From Sediminibacterium magnilacihabitans (lineage in GTDB: Bacteria; Bacteroidota; Bacteroidia; Chitinophagales; Chitinophagaceae): DNA of 64,000 nt. Shown one piece after another: positions 26,945 through 35,288 of the stretch. A program made the translations under genes and the position numbers. Numbering within the stretch: position 1 is the stretch's first letter; each line of letters opens with the position of its first letter. A model generated the notes under the pieces. It made no database searches. It was not told where the DNA came from and saw only the letters and a program-made list of their open reading frames with translations. Location of the stretch: positions 38,297-102,296 of the forward strand of contig PVEQ01000013.1 in the NCBI GenBank assembly GCA_002973575.1, read 5' to 3'.

Positions 26945-28048
26945 TCAGGCGTTGCTTTTGTTGTTGTGCACCACTACATCGGTTGATGAAGCAGCCAGGC
27001 CAATGCCATTCTTTTCCAGCAACCCGATCACTTCCAGGTTCACCTGTTCGCGCATGCGGAAAAAATCTTCTATGGGCTGTTCCATGGTAGAGAAATAATC
27101 CACTGCCATGATATGTGCATTCTTGCCCGTATCCATCAGGTACACCACTTTGTTTTCTATTTCGGGCTTTTGCAGGATGTTTTTGATAGCCGGCGTTAGA
27201 CTTGCCAGTTGATCGGCAGTAGCGCTGAGTTCCAGCTCCAGTCTGAGTTCCACTTTTCTTTGTGTGCGAAGGGTAATATTGTCAATGATGGTGTCTACCA
27301 TTTGTTTATTAGGCACCGTGATAAAAGTTTTGTCCATGGTGCGGATGCGGGTGCTGCGCAACCCTATTTTCTCAATATTACCGGTAAAGCCGCTCACTTT
27401 TACAAGGTCGCCTGTTTTAAAAGGTTTATCAAAGAAGATGATGAAAGAAGCGATCAGGTTCTCCATACTCTCTTTTGTAGCCAGGGCAACCGCGGCACCC
27501 ACGAGGCTTAAGCCGGTGAGCACGCTGCTGATATTCTGATGAAATGAAGCGCGTACGATGAGTAGTACACCCATGATCACCAGTATGGCTTTCACGAAAT
27601 CTTTGATAAAACCGATCAGTTGATTATCTGCCTGCCCCGTTGTTTTATGGGTCCTTTCTTTTAATATCAAAGCCAGGAAATCGATGATGCGAAGACATAG
27701 CCATATAAAAACACCGATCAGTATCCCGTCGGAAATGGAATCGATCAATTGCCTGGAAGTAACATGAAATATCCTGAAGTCAAGGGCACTTGGAAAGGTT
27801 AACTTATCCAATGCAATCATGGAAATGAGTAGTACCAGAAAAGTCTCTAAGGGCCCCACCACCAGGTCGAGGAAGGATTGTGGGCCAACAGCCTTGCCTT
27901 CTTTGGCCATTGTCCACCGGTAAATGAGCCTGGCCAGGAATTTGATGATGATCCTTTTGCAAAGCAGCACCAGCAATATCGTACCTGCTACATATAAATA
28001 AGCTTCGAAGGTATTGTTCAGGAACTCTTGCTGCAAGAATTTGTTCAT
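26945..28048 (-). CDS. MscS-family mechanosensitive ion channel
   Basis: A 367-residue inner-membrane protein with about four or five N-terminal transmembrane helices (roughly 12-35, 55-80, 95-120, 140-165) followed by the MscS pore helix and beta domain (SLVGAAVALATKESMENLIASFIIFFDKPFKTGDLV region, 175-220, with the GFTGNIEKIGLRSTRIRT segment). It opens on membrane tension to release solutes. Function in this organism is inferred from family only. It lies 25 bases upstream of the lpxH stop on the same strand. Confidence 0.92.
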   Translation of the reverse strand: MNKFLQQEFLNNTFEAYLYVAGTILLVLLCKRIIIKFLARLIYRWTMAKEGKAVGPQSFLDLVVGPLETFLVLLISMIALDKLTFPSALDFRIFHVTSRQLIDSISDGILIGVFIWLCLRIIDFLALILKERTHKTTGQADNQLIGFIKDFVKAILVIMGVLLIVRASFHQNISSVLTGLSLVGAAVALATKESMENLIASFIIFFDKPFKTGDLVKVSGFTGNIEKIGLRSTRIRTMDKTFITVPNKQMVDTIIDNITLRTQRKVELRLELELSATADQLASLTPAIKNILQKPEIENKVVYLMDTGKNAHIMAVDYFSTMEQPIEDFFRMREQVNLEVIGLLEKNGIGLAASSTDVVVHNNKSNA

Positions 28049-28073
28049 ACCTGCAAGTTACGAAGAACCGGTC

Positions 28074-28829
28074 TTAGTGCTTCCATTCGTGCAGTTGCAC
28101 ATCGGTTCCGTCGAAACTGGCATAAGTGAAGGTGCGTATCCAGTCGCCCAGGTTGATGTAACGGCTGGTATCACTCAGCTTAAAATCAATGGGGTAGTGG
28201 CGATGCCCGAAGATGAAATAATCAAAATGCTGTTGCCTGAGCACTTCTTTGGAATAAATGATCAGCCATTCGTTGTTTTCACCGAGGAAATGTTGGTCGG
28301 CAGAACCCGTCTTCTCACGGCTTTTACGGCTGAAATAATTGGCCAGTCCTATGCCCCAGGTAGGGTGCAGTTGTCCGAATAACCATTGGCACAGCGGACT
28401 GCGGAATATTTTTTTGATGAATTTATAGCCTTTGTCGCCCGGTCCCAGTCCGTCGCCATGGCCAATGTAGAATTGCTTGCCGTTGCGTTCGAATACTTTC
28501 GGCTCGTGGTATACCGGGATGTTCAGTTCTTTTTCAAAATATCCGCTCATCCACATATCGTGATTGCCAACGAATACATGCACTTTGATACCACTATCGG
28601 TCAATTCTGCCAGTTTACCCAACAGGCGTGTATACCCTTTGGGAACCACTGCTTTGTATTCATACCAAAAATCGAAAATATCGCCTACGATGAATATCTC
28701 CGCAGCATCCTGTTTGATGCTGTCTAAAAACCCCACTACTTTTTTTTCTCTCACCAGGCTGCCATCAAAATCAGGAGCACCCAAATGAAAATCTGATAAA
28801 AAGTATATTTTCTTCCCATTTATATCCAT
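28074..28829 (-). CDS. lpxH: UDP-2,3-diacylglucosamine diphosphatase (LpxH type)
   Basis: A 251-residue calcineurin-like phosphoesterase that hydrolyses UDP-diacylglucosamine in lipid A synthesis. The metal-site motifs are in order: SDFHLG (12-17), GDIFDFW (about 48), GNHDMW (about 83), a central HGDGLGPGD and GHRH (about 208). The ATG at 28829 directly abuts a TAG that would end the restored frame of hepT. Association with the inner membrane is expected from the family. Confidence 0.9.
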   Translation of the reverse strand: MDINGKKIYFLSDFHLGAPDFDGSLVREKKVVGFLDSIKQDAAEIFIVGDIFDFWYEYKAVVPKGYTRLLGKLAELTDSGIKVHVFVGNHDMWMSGYFEKELNIPVYHEPKVFERNGKQFYIGHGDGLGPGDKGYKFIKKIFRSPLCQWLFGQLHPTWGIGLANYFSRKSREKTGSADQHFLGENNEWLIIYSKEVLRQQHFDYFIFGHRHYPIDFKLSDTSRYINLGDWIRTFTYASFDGTDVQLHEWKH

Positions 28830-29184
28830 CTATTCACTCTTCGGAAAGTTATTAATAAGGGATTGCACTTTCTGCTTTAACGATGGCAAATCTAATTGTA
28901 TTGATCTCTCATAGTAACACATAGTCAAGCCCAAAGTATTCGTGAATGATTTTATTCCTTAAATCAGCTGCCTCCCTCCATTCAACCTCCGGATAATTGG
29001 CCTTGTATGCTGACGTTACTTGTTTCGACGCTTCTCCTATGATCTCAAAATTCCGTACTACCGCATCTTTGGTCTTTCTGTCATTATAAAAATCATCTTC
29101 CGTTAGGTCATGTACATACTCTTCGATAGTTACTATCGCTTCCAGTATGTCATTCAATAAAAGAAGATTATTGCGTTTAGACAT
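28830..29184 (-). pseudogene. hepT: hepT toxin gene with a probable frameshift
   Basis: The open frame (28909-29184) encodes 91 residues of a HEPN-fold HepT toxin, including RNFEIIGEASK and the catalytic R-x4-H-x-Y motif (Arg76, His81, Tyr83 in RNKIIHEYFG). It stops right after GLDYVLL. The next frame continues YYERSIQLDLPSLKQKVQ and ends at a TAG (28830-28832) touching the lpxH start. That tail matches the missing HepT C-terminal helix in pattern and length if one T near 28917 is removed. So the gene is probably frameshifted or, less likely, mis-sequenced. It overlaps mntA by 8 bases. Confidence 0.75.
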
Positions 29185-29458
29185 AAATCAGATCAGGCTC
29201 AATCGCTGCAAAATACTGCGGGCGTATTCCTCTTTTTGAAACCAGGTCTACCTTTTTGTGCAGCAATTTTTCGATATCGTAATTCAAATGAAGGAAACGA
29301 AGGCCCAGTGGACCATTGAGTTCTACCATGATGTCCACATCACTGTCTCTTTGTTGATCCCCCCTGCTGTAAGAACCAAATAGGGCCATACTTTTAATGG
29401 GGTACTTATTGAAAAGCTCCCTTTTGTGTTGTTGCAGTATTTGAATCACTTCACTCAT
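29177..29458 (-). CDS. mntA: MntA-type nucleotidyltransferase antitoxin
   Basis: A 93-residue minimal nucleotidyltransferase. The GSX10DXD motif is exact (Gly28-Ser29 ... Asp40, Asp42 in GSYSRGDQQRDSDVD). In the known MntA/HepT systems this enzyme adds AMP to the toxin HepT to silence it. It is first of the two genes and overlaps hepT by 8 bases, so they are co-translated. The antitoxin is intact although its toxin partner appears broken. Confidence 0.9.
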   Translation of the reverse strand: MSEVIQILQQHKRELFNKYPIKSMALFGSYSRGDQQRDSDVDIMVELNGPLGLRFLHLNYDIEKLLHKKVDLVSKRGIRPQYFAAIEPDLIYV

Positions 29459-29485
29459 CTGTGTAAAGCTACGTATTATATTTTA

Positions 29486-30118
29486 TCAGCGTTCTACCAG
29501 GAAGCAGAACACTTCTTTCGGACCGTGTACCCCTACCACTAGTGTTTTTTCGATATCGGCGGTACGGCTTGGTCCGCTGGCCAGCGTAATGAGTGATGGC
29601 ATTTGTGTGTTGTATTTGTGCCGCATTTTTTCTATCGCGTCAGCAATATCGTATACCAACTGATCGGTGTAGGCGATACAAATATGTACCGGGGCGTACA
29701 CACTTACGGTACGCCCGCTTTGCTGGCCACTGCTCATCAGCAGGCTGCCTGTTCTGGCTACCAGGCATTCACAACCCGTAATGGCCACATCACAGCTTTG
29801 CACATCGGGTGCTGTCATGGCCGCAAAACCTGCATCTGTAAGTCTTTTTTTCAAATCGGCTTCCCTGCAATAAACCGACGTCCACTTGCGCTGTATGGCC
29901 AGCATACCCAGTTGAGACGCCAGCTCTTTTTCACTCGTGCAAAATGAAAACCGCCCCTGCAGCTTGTTGAAATTCTCTGCAAAGGCAATCTCCAGCTCCT
30001 GTTGTTGTGGCTGGAATACGCTGGAACTGCCCGCACTTTCAGGAAAGGGAACAGGCACTGGTTGACCCAGTGCCTGTTTTATTTTTTGCAGTATATTTTT
30101 CTTAGCCGTATTTGTCAT
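29486..30118 (-). CDS. LUD-domain protein (LutC-like)
   Basis: A 210-residue cytoplasmic protein with the LUD fold typical of LutC, a component of the lactate utilization complex. The family patterns VAITGCECLVARTGSLLMSSGQ (about 105-126) and the GPSRTADIEKTLVVGVHGP segment (about 180-199) are present. LutA and LutB are not adjacent. Its ATG shares one base with the ftsH stop, so it is translationally coupled to ftsH. The true reaction in this organism is uncertain. Confidence 0.9.
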   Translation of the reverse strand: MTNTAKKNILQKIKQALGQPVPVPFPESAGSSSVFQPQQQELEIAFAENFNKLQGRFSFCTSEKELASQLGMLAIQRKWTSVYCREADLKKRLTDAGFAAMTAPDVQSCDVAITGCECLVARTGSLLMSSGQQSGRTVSVYAPVHICIAYTDQLVYDIADAIEKMRHKYNTQMPSLITLASGPSRTADIEKTLVVGVHGPKEVFCFLVER

Positions 30119-32163
30119 TATGAGATCACTGTGGTTTCAGGAGGCGCAATGGTTTCACCGGGAATATTCTGCCCGGCATGGCCGTTGCTCTGTTCTGCCG
30201 ATATTTCCAGCAGTTTCTTTTCTTCAAAAGGTCTTCTTCCGATCAGTTCCTCCACATCACTCTTGTGCAGCACTTCTTTGTCCAGCAGCTCTTTCGCCAG
30301 TATCTCTACTTCCTGTTTTTTCTCAGTCAACAATTGCAAAGTGCGCTTATATGCTTCATCAATGATGTTCCTTACTTCTTCGTCGATGATCTTGCCGGTT
30401 TCTTCGCTGTATGGTTTGGTGAAGGTATTCTCCTGCGAAGGATCGTAGAAACTTACGTTTCCTACTTTGTTATTCATACCATAAGCCGTTACCATACTGT
30501 AAGCGATCTTGGTAATCTGTTGCAGGTCGTTGGCTGCACCGGTAGATATTTTACCAAAGAATATCTCTTCTGCGGCACGGCCACCCAGGGTCATACAGAT
30601 CTGGTCCATCAATTGATCGGTTGTATAGAGGTATTGCTCTGTAGGCGTGTATTGGGCATATCCCAATGCTGCCGTACCACGCGGTACGATGGTTACTTTC
30701 AACAACGGGTAAGCATGTTCCAGGAACCAACCGCAGATAGCATGTCCAGCTTCATGGTACGCGATCACGGCTTTCTCGTTCGGCGCAATGATCTTGTTTT
30801 TCTTTTCCAGTCCGCCGATAACCCTGTCGATCGCATCCTGGAAATCGCTCATATCCACCGCTTCTTTATTCTTACGGGCTGCTATCAGCGCCGCTTCATT
30901 ACATACGTTGGCAATATCCGCGCCTGCGAAACCAGGTGTTTGTTCGGCCAGTTTATGCAGGTCGAGCGTTTCGGAAATTTTGATCGGGGTCAGGTGTACT
31001 TTAAAGATCGCTTCCCTCCCTTTTACATCGGGCCTGTCGATCGATATCTGCCTGTCGAAACGGCCGGGGCGCAACAACGCGCTGTCCAGCACATCGGGCC
31101 TGTTGGTGGCCGCCAGTATGATGATACCGGTATCGCCGCCAAAACCATCCATCTCTACCAGCAACTGGTTCAATGTATTCTCGCGTTCGTCGTTGCTCAT
31201 GATGGCATTGCGTCCGCGGGCACGTCCTATGGCGTCGATCTCATCAATGAAAATGATACAGGGCGCTTTTTCGCGGGCCTGTTTGAACAGGTCGCGTACG
31301 CGGCTGGCGCCTACGCCCACGAACATTTCCACGAAATCGCTACCACTGAGGCTGAAGAAAGGAACCTGCGCTTCACCCGCCATGGCTTTGGCCAGCAGGG
31401 TTTTACCGGTTCCGGGAGGACCCACCAGTAGTGCGCCTTTGGGTATCTTTCCGCCCAGTGAGGTATATTTTTTAGGGTTTTTGAGGAAGTCCACGATCTC
31501 CATCACTTCCACTTTGGCTTCATCGAGACCGGCTACATCGGCAAAAGTGATGTTCACTTTGGCGCCTTTGTCGAACAGGGTGGCTTTCGATTTGCCAATG
31601 TTGAAAATACCACCCGGACCGCCACCGCCTGCGGGGCCGCCCATCTTACGCATCAACAGTATCCATACAACAATGATAAGGCCGAGAGAGAATACGGCAT
31701 TGATAACGGGACTGAACCATTCCGCTTCTTCAATCGCATTCTGGGGTACTTCTTCTATTTTGTAGGTCTTATATACATCGGCCAAACCACTCTGGAAAGC
31801 GGTCCAATCGGTCACTTTAAACACAAACAAGGGACTCTGCTTTACTTTATCTTTCGTAAGCACCTGCTTGAATTTCTGTACATAGAAATCCTTTGCCAGG
31901 CTATCTTGTTTGATATAAATCCTTACCTCGTGTTTATTGGTCACCATATCCAGCTTCTCCACATCGCCCTTGATCAGCATTTTTTGTTTGAACTCCTGCT
32001 CCGTGGTTCGGGTGAGGTCGGGCGCAAAACGCATAAACTGCGCCGAAAGCAGGATGATGGCAATGATGGCGTAAACCCAGTAGGGGTTGAATTTGAATCC
32101 CTTGCGTGGTCCATCGCCTTTGTCCTGCATGCCCGGCTTCGTATTCTTATTTTCCTGTAACAT
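30118..32163 (-). CDS. ftsH: ATP-dependent zinc metalloprotease FtsH
   Basis: A 681-residue membrane AAA protease for quality control of membrane and regulatory proteins. It has two transmembrane segments (about 28-46 and 157-176) flanking a small periplasmic part, then the AAA module with GPPGTGKT Walker A (near 245), the IIFIDEID Walker B and a second region of homology, and the zinc site HEAGH near residue 470. The C-terminal tail is charged. It is downstream of rsfS on the same strand; lutC-like follows with a one-base overlap. Confidence 0.98.
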   Translation of the reverse strand: MLQENKNTKPGMQDKGDGPRKGFKFNPYWVYAIIAIILLSAQFMRFAPDLTRTTEQEFKQKMLIKGDVEKLDMVTNKHEVRIYIKQDSLAKDFYVQKFKQVLTKDKVKQSPLFVFKVTDWTAFQSGLADVYKTYKIEEVPQNAIEEAEWFSPVINAVFSLGLIIVVWILLMRKMGGPAGGGGPGGIFNIGKSKATLFDKGAKVNITFADVAGLDEAKVEVMEIVDFLKNPKKYTSLGGKIPKGALLVGPPGTGKTLLAKAMAGEAQVPFFSLSGSDFVEMFVGVGASRVRDLFKQAREKAPCIIFIDEIDAIGRARGRNAIMSNDERENTLNQLLVEMDGFGGDTGIIILAATNRPDVLDSALLRPGRFDRQISIDRPDVKGREAIFKVHLTPIKISETLDLHKLAEQTPGFAGADIANVCNEAALIAARKNKEAVDMSDFQDAIDRVIGGLEKKNKIIAPNEKAVIAYHEAGHAICGWFLEHAYPLLKVTIVPRGTAALGYAQYTPTEQYLYTTDQLMDQICMTLGGRAAEEIFFGKISTGAANDLQQITKIAYSMVTAYGMNNKVGNVSFYDPSQENTFTKPYSEETGKIIDEEVRNIIDEAYKRTLQLLTEKKQEVEILAKELLDKEVLHKSDVEELIGRRPFEEKKLLEISAEQSNGHAGQNIPGETIAPPETTVIS

Positions 32164-32235
32164 AACGGTTCTTCTCTCTGGTAATAATAAGGTTTATTGG
32201 TGGTAAACGTTCGGCGTTCCCTTTTATTTTAACAA

Positions 32236-32640
32236 TTACAACTCATGTAACTGCGATTCTGCATCGCTCCACATCTCTTCCAGCCTGTAGAACTTCCTCG
32301 ATTCAGGATGCATAACATGTACTACAATGTTCACATAGTCTATCAGCACCCATTGTAAAGCCTGCTTACCTTCGTGTTTATAGGGAATTTCTTCACATAG
32401 GAGTTTTACCTGTTCTTCGATATAATCGCTGATGGCCCTCACCTGTATGCTGCTGGAAGCCTGGCAAACGATGAAAAAATCGGCCGAAGCTTCGGGTATC
32501 TTTCGCAGGTCCAGACTCACAATGTTCTCTCCCTTCTTATCTTGTATAGCTTTGATAATGGTCTTGAAGATCTTCGAATTGCGTGAGAGCCTTGTTACGG
32601 TATTCTTTTTACGGCTTTTTAAAACAGAAAGTGGTTCCAA
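32236..32640 (-). CDS. rsfS: ribosomal silencing factor RsfS
   Basis: A 134-residue protein of the RsfS/YbeB family, which binds ribosomal protein L14 and blocks subunit joining. The core shows KKGENIVSLDLRKIPEASADFFIVCQ and the YKHEGKQALQWVLIDYVNIVVHV strand. The reading frame begins with TTG at 32640; no better ATG lies near, so the exact N terminus is uncertain. It is divergent from birA with about 46 bases between the starts. Confidence 0.93.
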   Translation of the reverse strand: MEPLSVLKSRKKNTVTRLSRNSKIFKTIIKAIQDKKGENIVSLDLRKIPEASADFFIVCQASSSIQVRAISDYIEEQVKLLCEEIPYKHEGKQALQWVLIDYVNIVVHVMHPESRKFYRLEEMWSDAESQLHEL

Positions 32641-32686
32641 TCATTATTAAATTAACTTCGTCAAAAATAGTAATTCTTTGTCACCA

Positions 32687-33436
32687 ATGGCTGCTAAACG
32701 TCACGTCGGTTTACCATTCGTGGAATTATCTAATACAGACAGTACCAACATCCATGCCATCAGGCAGTTACAGGCAAATATGGCCGCTCATGGCACCGCT
32801 TTTTTTGCTTATGCACAGCATGCCGGCAAGGGGCAAAGGGGTAAAGAGTGGGACAGTGAACCCGGAAGCAATATCATTTTATCGGTTGTGCTCGACAGTT
32901 CTTTCCTGCTGATTACCCAGCAGTTCTACCTAAGTGCGATGGTAGCCCTGGCCTGTCACGATTTTTACAGCAACTATGCCGGAGAAGAAACCAAAATAAA
33001 ATGGCCCAACGATCTTTACTGGCGTGACAGAAAGGCAGGGGGCATCCTCATCGAAACCCTTGTGAGAGGCCATAAATGGCAGTGGGCGGTTGTAGGAATG
33101 GGCATCAACATCAATCAAACGGTATTCCCGCCACAGGCCCGGCGCGCTGTTTCACTGAAACAGATCACCGGTAAACAATACGATGTTCCCGCATTGGCCC
33201 GCGAGCTTTGTGCCTGCCTCGAACGCCGCTACCAGGAGCTCCTCGGAGGACAGTTCGAACCCCTGCTCAATGAGTATAACCGGCTCCTGTTCATGCGCAA
33301 TGAAACCATGAAATTGAAAAAAGAGAGCGTAAGTTTTCAGTGCACCATCAAAAGTGTGAATCCCGACGGGGCCTTACTGGTAGAAGGGGGAATACAGGAC
33401 CAGTTCAGGTTCGGTGAAGTAGAATGGATATTTTAA
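32687..33436 (+). CDS. birA: biotin--[acetyl-CoA-carboxylase] ligase
   Basis: A 249-residue ligase that attaches biotin to the carboxyl carrier protein. The biotin/ATP loop appears as AGKGQRGKEW (about 43-52), and the KWPNDLYW segment (about 102-109) and KAGGILIET follow. There is no N-terminal DNA-binding domain, so it is not a repressor. The ATG at 32687 gives MAAKRHVGLPF; an upstream TTG (32678) is possible. It ends 8 bases before a convergent dehydratase gene. Confidence 0.93.
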   Translation: MAAKRHVGLPFVELSNTDSTNIHAIRQLQANMAAHGTAFFAYAQHAGKGQRGKEWDSEPGSNIILSVVLDSSFLLITQQFYLSAMVALACHDFYSNYAGEETKIKWPNDLYWRDRKAGGILIETLVRGHKWQWAVVGMGININQTVFPPQARRAVSLKQITGKQYDVPALARELCACLERRYQELLGGQFEPLLNEYNRLLFMRNETMKLKKESVSFQCTIKSVNPDGALLVEGGIQDQFRFGEVEWIF

Positions 33437-33444
33437 CCCTTGCT

Positions 33445-33675
33445 TCAGAGTAAAGCATCGATCTTTTTAGCAAGTGCATGATCCTTTTCCGTGATCACAT
33501 CGCCTGCATCATGGGTGTTGAGCCATATCTCTACGCGGTTCCATACGTTGGTCCACAACGGATGATGGTTCATTTTTTCTGCTTCAATGGCCACCCTGGT
33601 CATGAAAGCAAAGGCCTCCGAAAAATTCCTGAACTCGAATTTCCGGTACAGGCTGTTGTTTTGTTCAGTCCACAT
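33445..33675 (-). CDS. 4a-hydroxytetrahydrobiopterin dehydratase
   Basis: A 76-residue protein of the pterin-4a-carbinolamine dehydratase family, which recycles the pterin cofactor of aromatic amino-acid hydroxylases. The family motif [20 protein letters not shown] and the distal [19 protein letters not shown] are complete. It is shorter than most members (about 95-105) at the N terminus. No phenylalanine hydroxylase is seen nearby; the pterin partner is elsewhere. Confidence 0.9.
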   Translation of the reverse strand: MWTEQNNSLYRKFEFRNFSEAFAFMTRVAIEAEKMNHHPLWTNVWNRVEIWLNTHDAGDVITEKDHALAKKIDALL

Positions 33676-33704
33676 AAGAGTAGATTTCTGATTTGATCGT
33701 TTTG

Positions 33705-34139
33705 TTAAAACACCATGTTCCCTTTGTTCTTAATCTGCTCATTGGTGAGTTCCGCTACCAGTTGAACGCCATTCAGGTTCTTCACCGACTGTTTGATCCA
33801 ACTACATTTTTCATCGTCCACCCAATCGCCTTTCATCAGCCAAAGAAAGTCCATATGCCTGAACTCGGGCAAAAGGTATTCACCATCGAACTGGTTATGG
33901 TACAGGTAATGCGTTAAAAAACTGTTCGGCTCTTTCGACTCATACACTGTAAAATAATAACTGCGGTCTTTTTTCTTCAGGTGCACTTCAATGCCGGGAT
34001 TCACGCGAAAATCATAACCCAGCAAATGATTCAATTGCAAACAGAACTGGTAATTTTTCAGTGGGGCCGTTATACCCAGCAAACGGGTGTCTTCAAAGAA
34101 GTCTTCATTGAGTTCTTCTATGTTCAGGCGCAGTTTCAT
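33705..34139 (-). CDS. IPExxxVDY family protein
   Basis: A 144-residue cytoplasmic protein assigned to the Bacteroidota-specific IPExxxVDY family of unknown function. The name motif is present in the variant form LPEFRHMDF (about 97-105), followed by WLMKGDW, and the N-terminal [21 protein letters not shown] part also fits. The usual neighbour of this family is pyruvate kinase, but here an M28-like gene lies upstream. Function unknown. Confidence 0.82.
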   Translation of the reverse strand: MKLRLNIEELNEDFFEDTRLLGITAPLKNYQFCLQLNHLLGYDFRVNPGIEVHLKKKDRSYYFTVYESKEPNSFLTHYLYHNQFDGEYLLPEFRHMDFLWLMKGDWVDDEKCSWIKQSVKNLNGVQLVAELTNEQIKNKGNMVF

Positions 34140-34149
34140 TCCCGCAAAG

Positions 34150-35217
34150 TTAGAATTCCATTTGAGTGGATGGAAGTTTTCCCTGTGTATCCGTTGAAAG
34201 GATCAGATCGTATACCTGCTTTACCCTGTCTTTTTCTGCTTCGTAATTGATGGGGCCGCTGGAAACCGGGGTTTTTGTAAGCCTGATTATATAGTTTGGG
34301 GCAACGGGAAGATTGAGGTGCCCATACAGCGGTTCTTTCTCTCCATTTGCATGGTCCCTGTTCAGGGAGTGCACTACGAGGTAATTATAACGTGGTGTCG
34401 CATTCTTTTTCAGTTGCCTGGCAATCTCCATCAGAACAGCCGCATCCGCGCCTGCATCATCTTGTTGACTGAGAGCAGCAAAGAGCAATATGGTAGTTGT
34501 TGCATGATGATTGATAAACCCGAGCAGGTTTTTCACATGGTAGGTCCGGGGAGTAAAACCCGTTTTCAATTCTATGGAAAGTGTTGCTGAACGGTCGGGG
34601 AAATGATTTTTCAATCCCTGAGCTGTTATATAGATCACCGGGATCTTTGCTGTTGCAGTGGTATCGCGTTTGTTGAAACTGAGGTTATCTGGAATGGATG
34701 AACTGTTGTACACGAAGTAAGCACTGGCACCTTTTTTAAAAGCGATGTCTGCCATTTTCCTGATCTCCGCCTCCAGGTTGAACTGCGCATTGTCTTTCTG
34801 GTCTTCCAGCAATTCTTTCAGGTCCCTGAACCACGGCTGCCTGTTTTCATTCAACGCCATAGCGGCTTCTCCTTTTATCTGCTTTGAAGCACTGAATGCG
34901 AGAGGGGTGTAATCGGTTTGCATATCCAGGAGTTGGCCATCTATTTTCAATTGTGTGGCCGGGTCGATCTGTTTGCCTTCGCTGACATCAAATTCCTGCA
35001 AATATCCGTGAACCCCTTTCGGCTCCAGGCCTATTTGCTGGTACTGCTGCACCAGGTATTGCATATTGAGGGGCCATTCCGTTAATTGCCGGGTATATCC
35101 TTTCAGGTTCGCAACCATTTCTGCATTGGCCCTTTCTTCGGCCTTTCTTTTCTTTCTTTGGCTTTGGGAATAGGTAACCGCCGGTATCAGCAGTACCATC
35201 CATAAAAATTTCTTCAT
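34150..35217 (-). CDS. M28-peptidase-like protein, probably non-catalytic
   Basis: A 355-residue exported protein (signal peptide about 1-17). The N-terminal half has a PA-type insert (KKGASAYFVYNSSSIP, about 160-175), then the VKNLLGFINHH strand opens an aminopeptidase M28-like domain. The positions where active relatives carry GAHYDH, GADDNASG and an EE motif read FAALSQ, GADAAVLM and SLNRDH here, so the five zinc ligands look absent (inferred by alignment from memory). It may be a pseudo-enzyme or a binding protein. It lies upstream of the IPExxxVDY gene. Confidence 0.72.
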   Translation of the reverse strand: MKKFLWMVLLIPAVTYSQSQRKKRKAEERANAEMVANLKGYTRQLTEWPLNMQYLVQQYQQIGLEPKGVHGYLQEFDVSEGKQIDPATQLKIDGQLLDMQTDYTPLAFSASKQIKGEAAMALNENRQPWFRDLKELLEDQKDNAQFNLEAEIRKMADIAFKKGASAYFVYNSSSIPDNLSFNKRDTTATAKIPVIYITAQGLKNHFPDRSATLSIELKTGFTPRTYHVKNLLGFINHHATTTILLFAALSQQDDAGADAAVLMEIARQLKKNATPRYNYLVVHSLNRDHANGEKEPLYGHLNLPVAPNYIIRLTKTPVSSGPINYEAEKDRVKQVYDLILSTDTQGKLPSTQMEF

Positions 35218-35288
35218 ATGTACAGTTAGGATGGCAAAAATAATGCCGTTGTTATTCTGTTCCCAAACTCGTAAGCACGTGCTTTATA

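Noticed and set aside
30178..31765. Two long plus-strand open frames opposite ftsH
   Set aside because: Antisense to a highly conserved gene; no start signal or motif.
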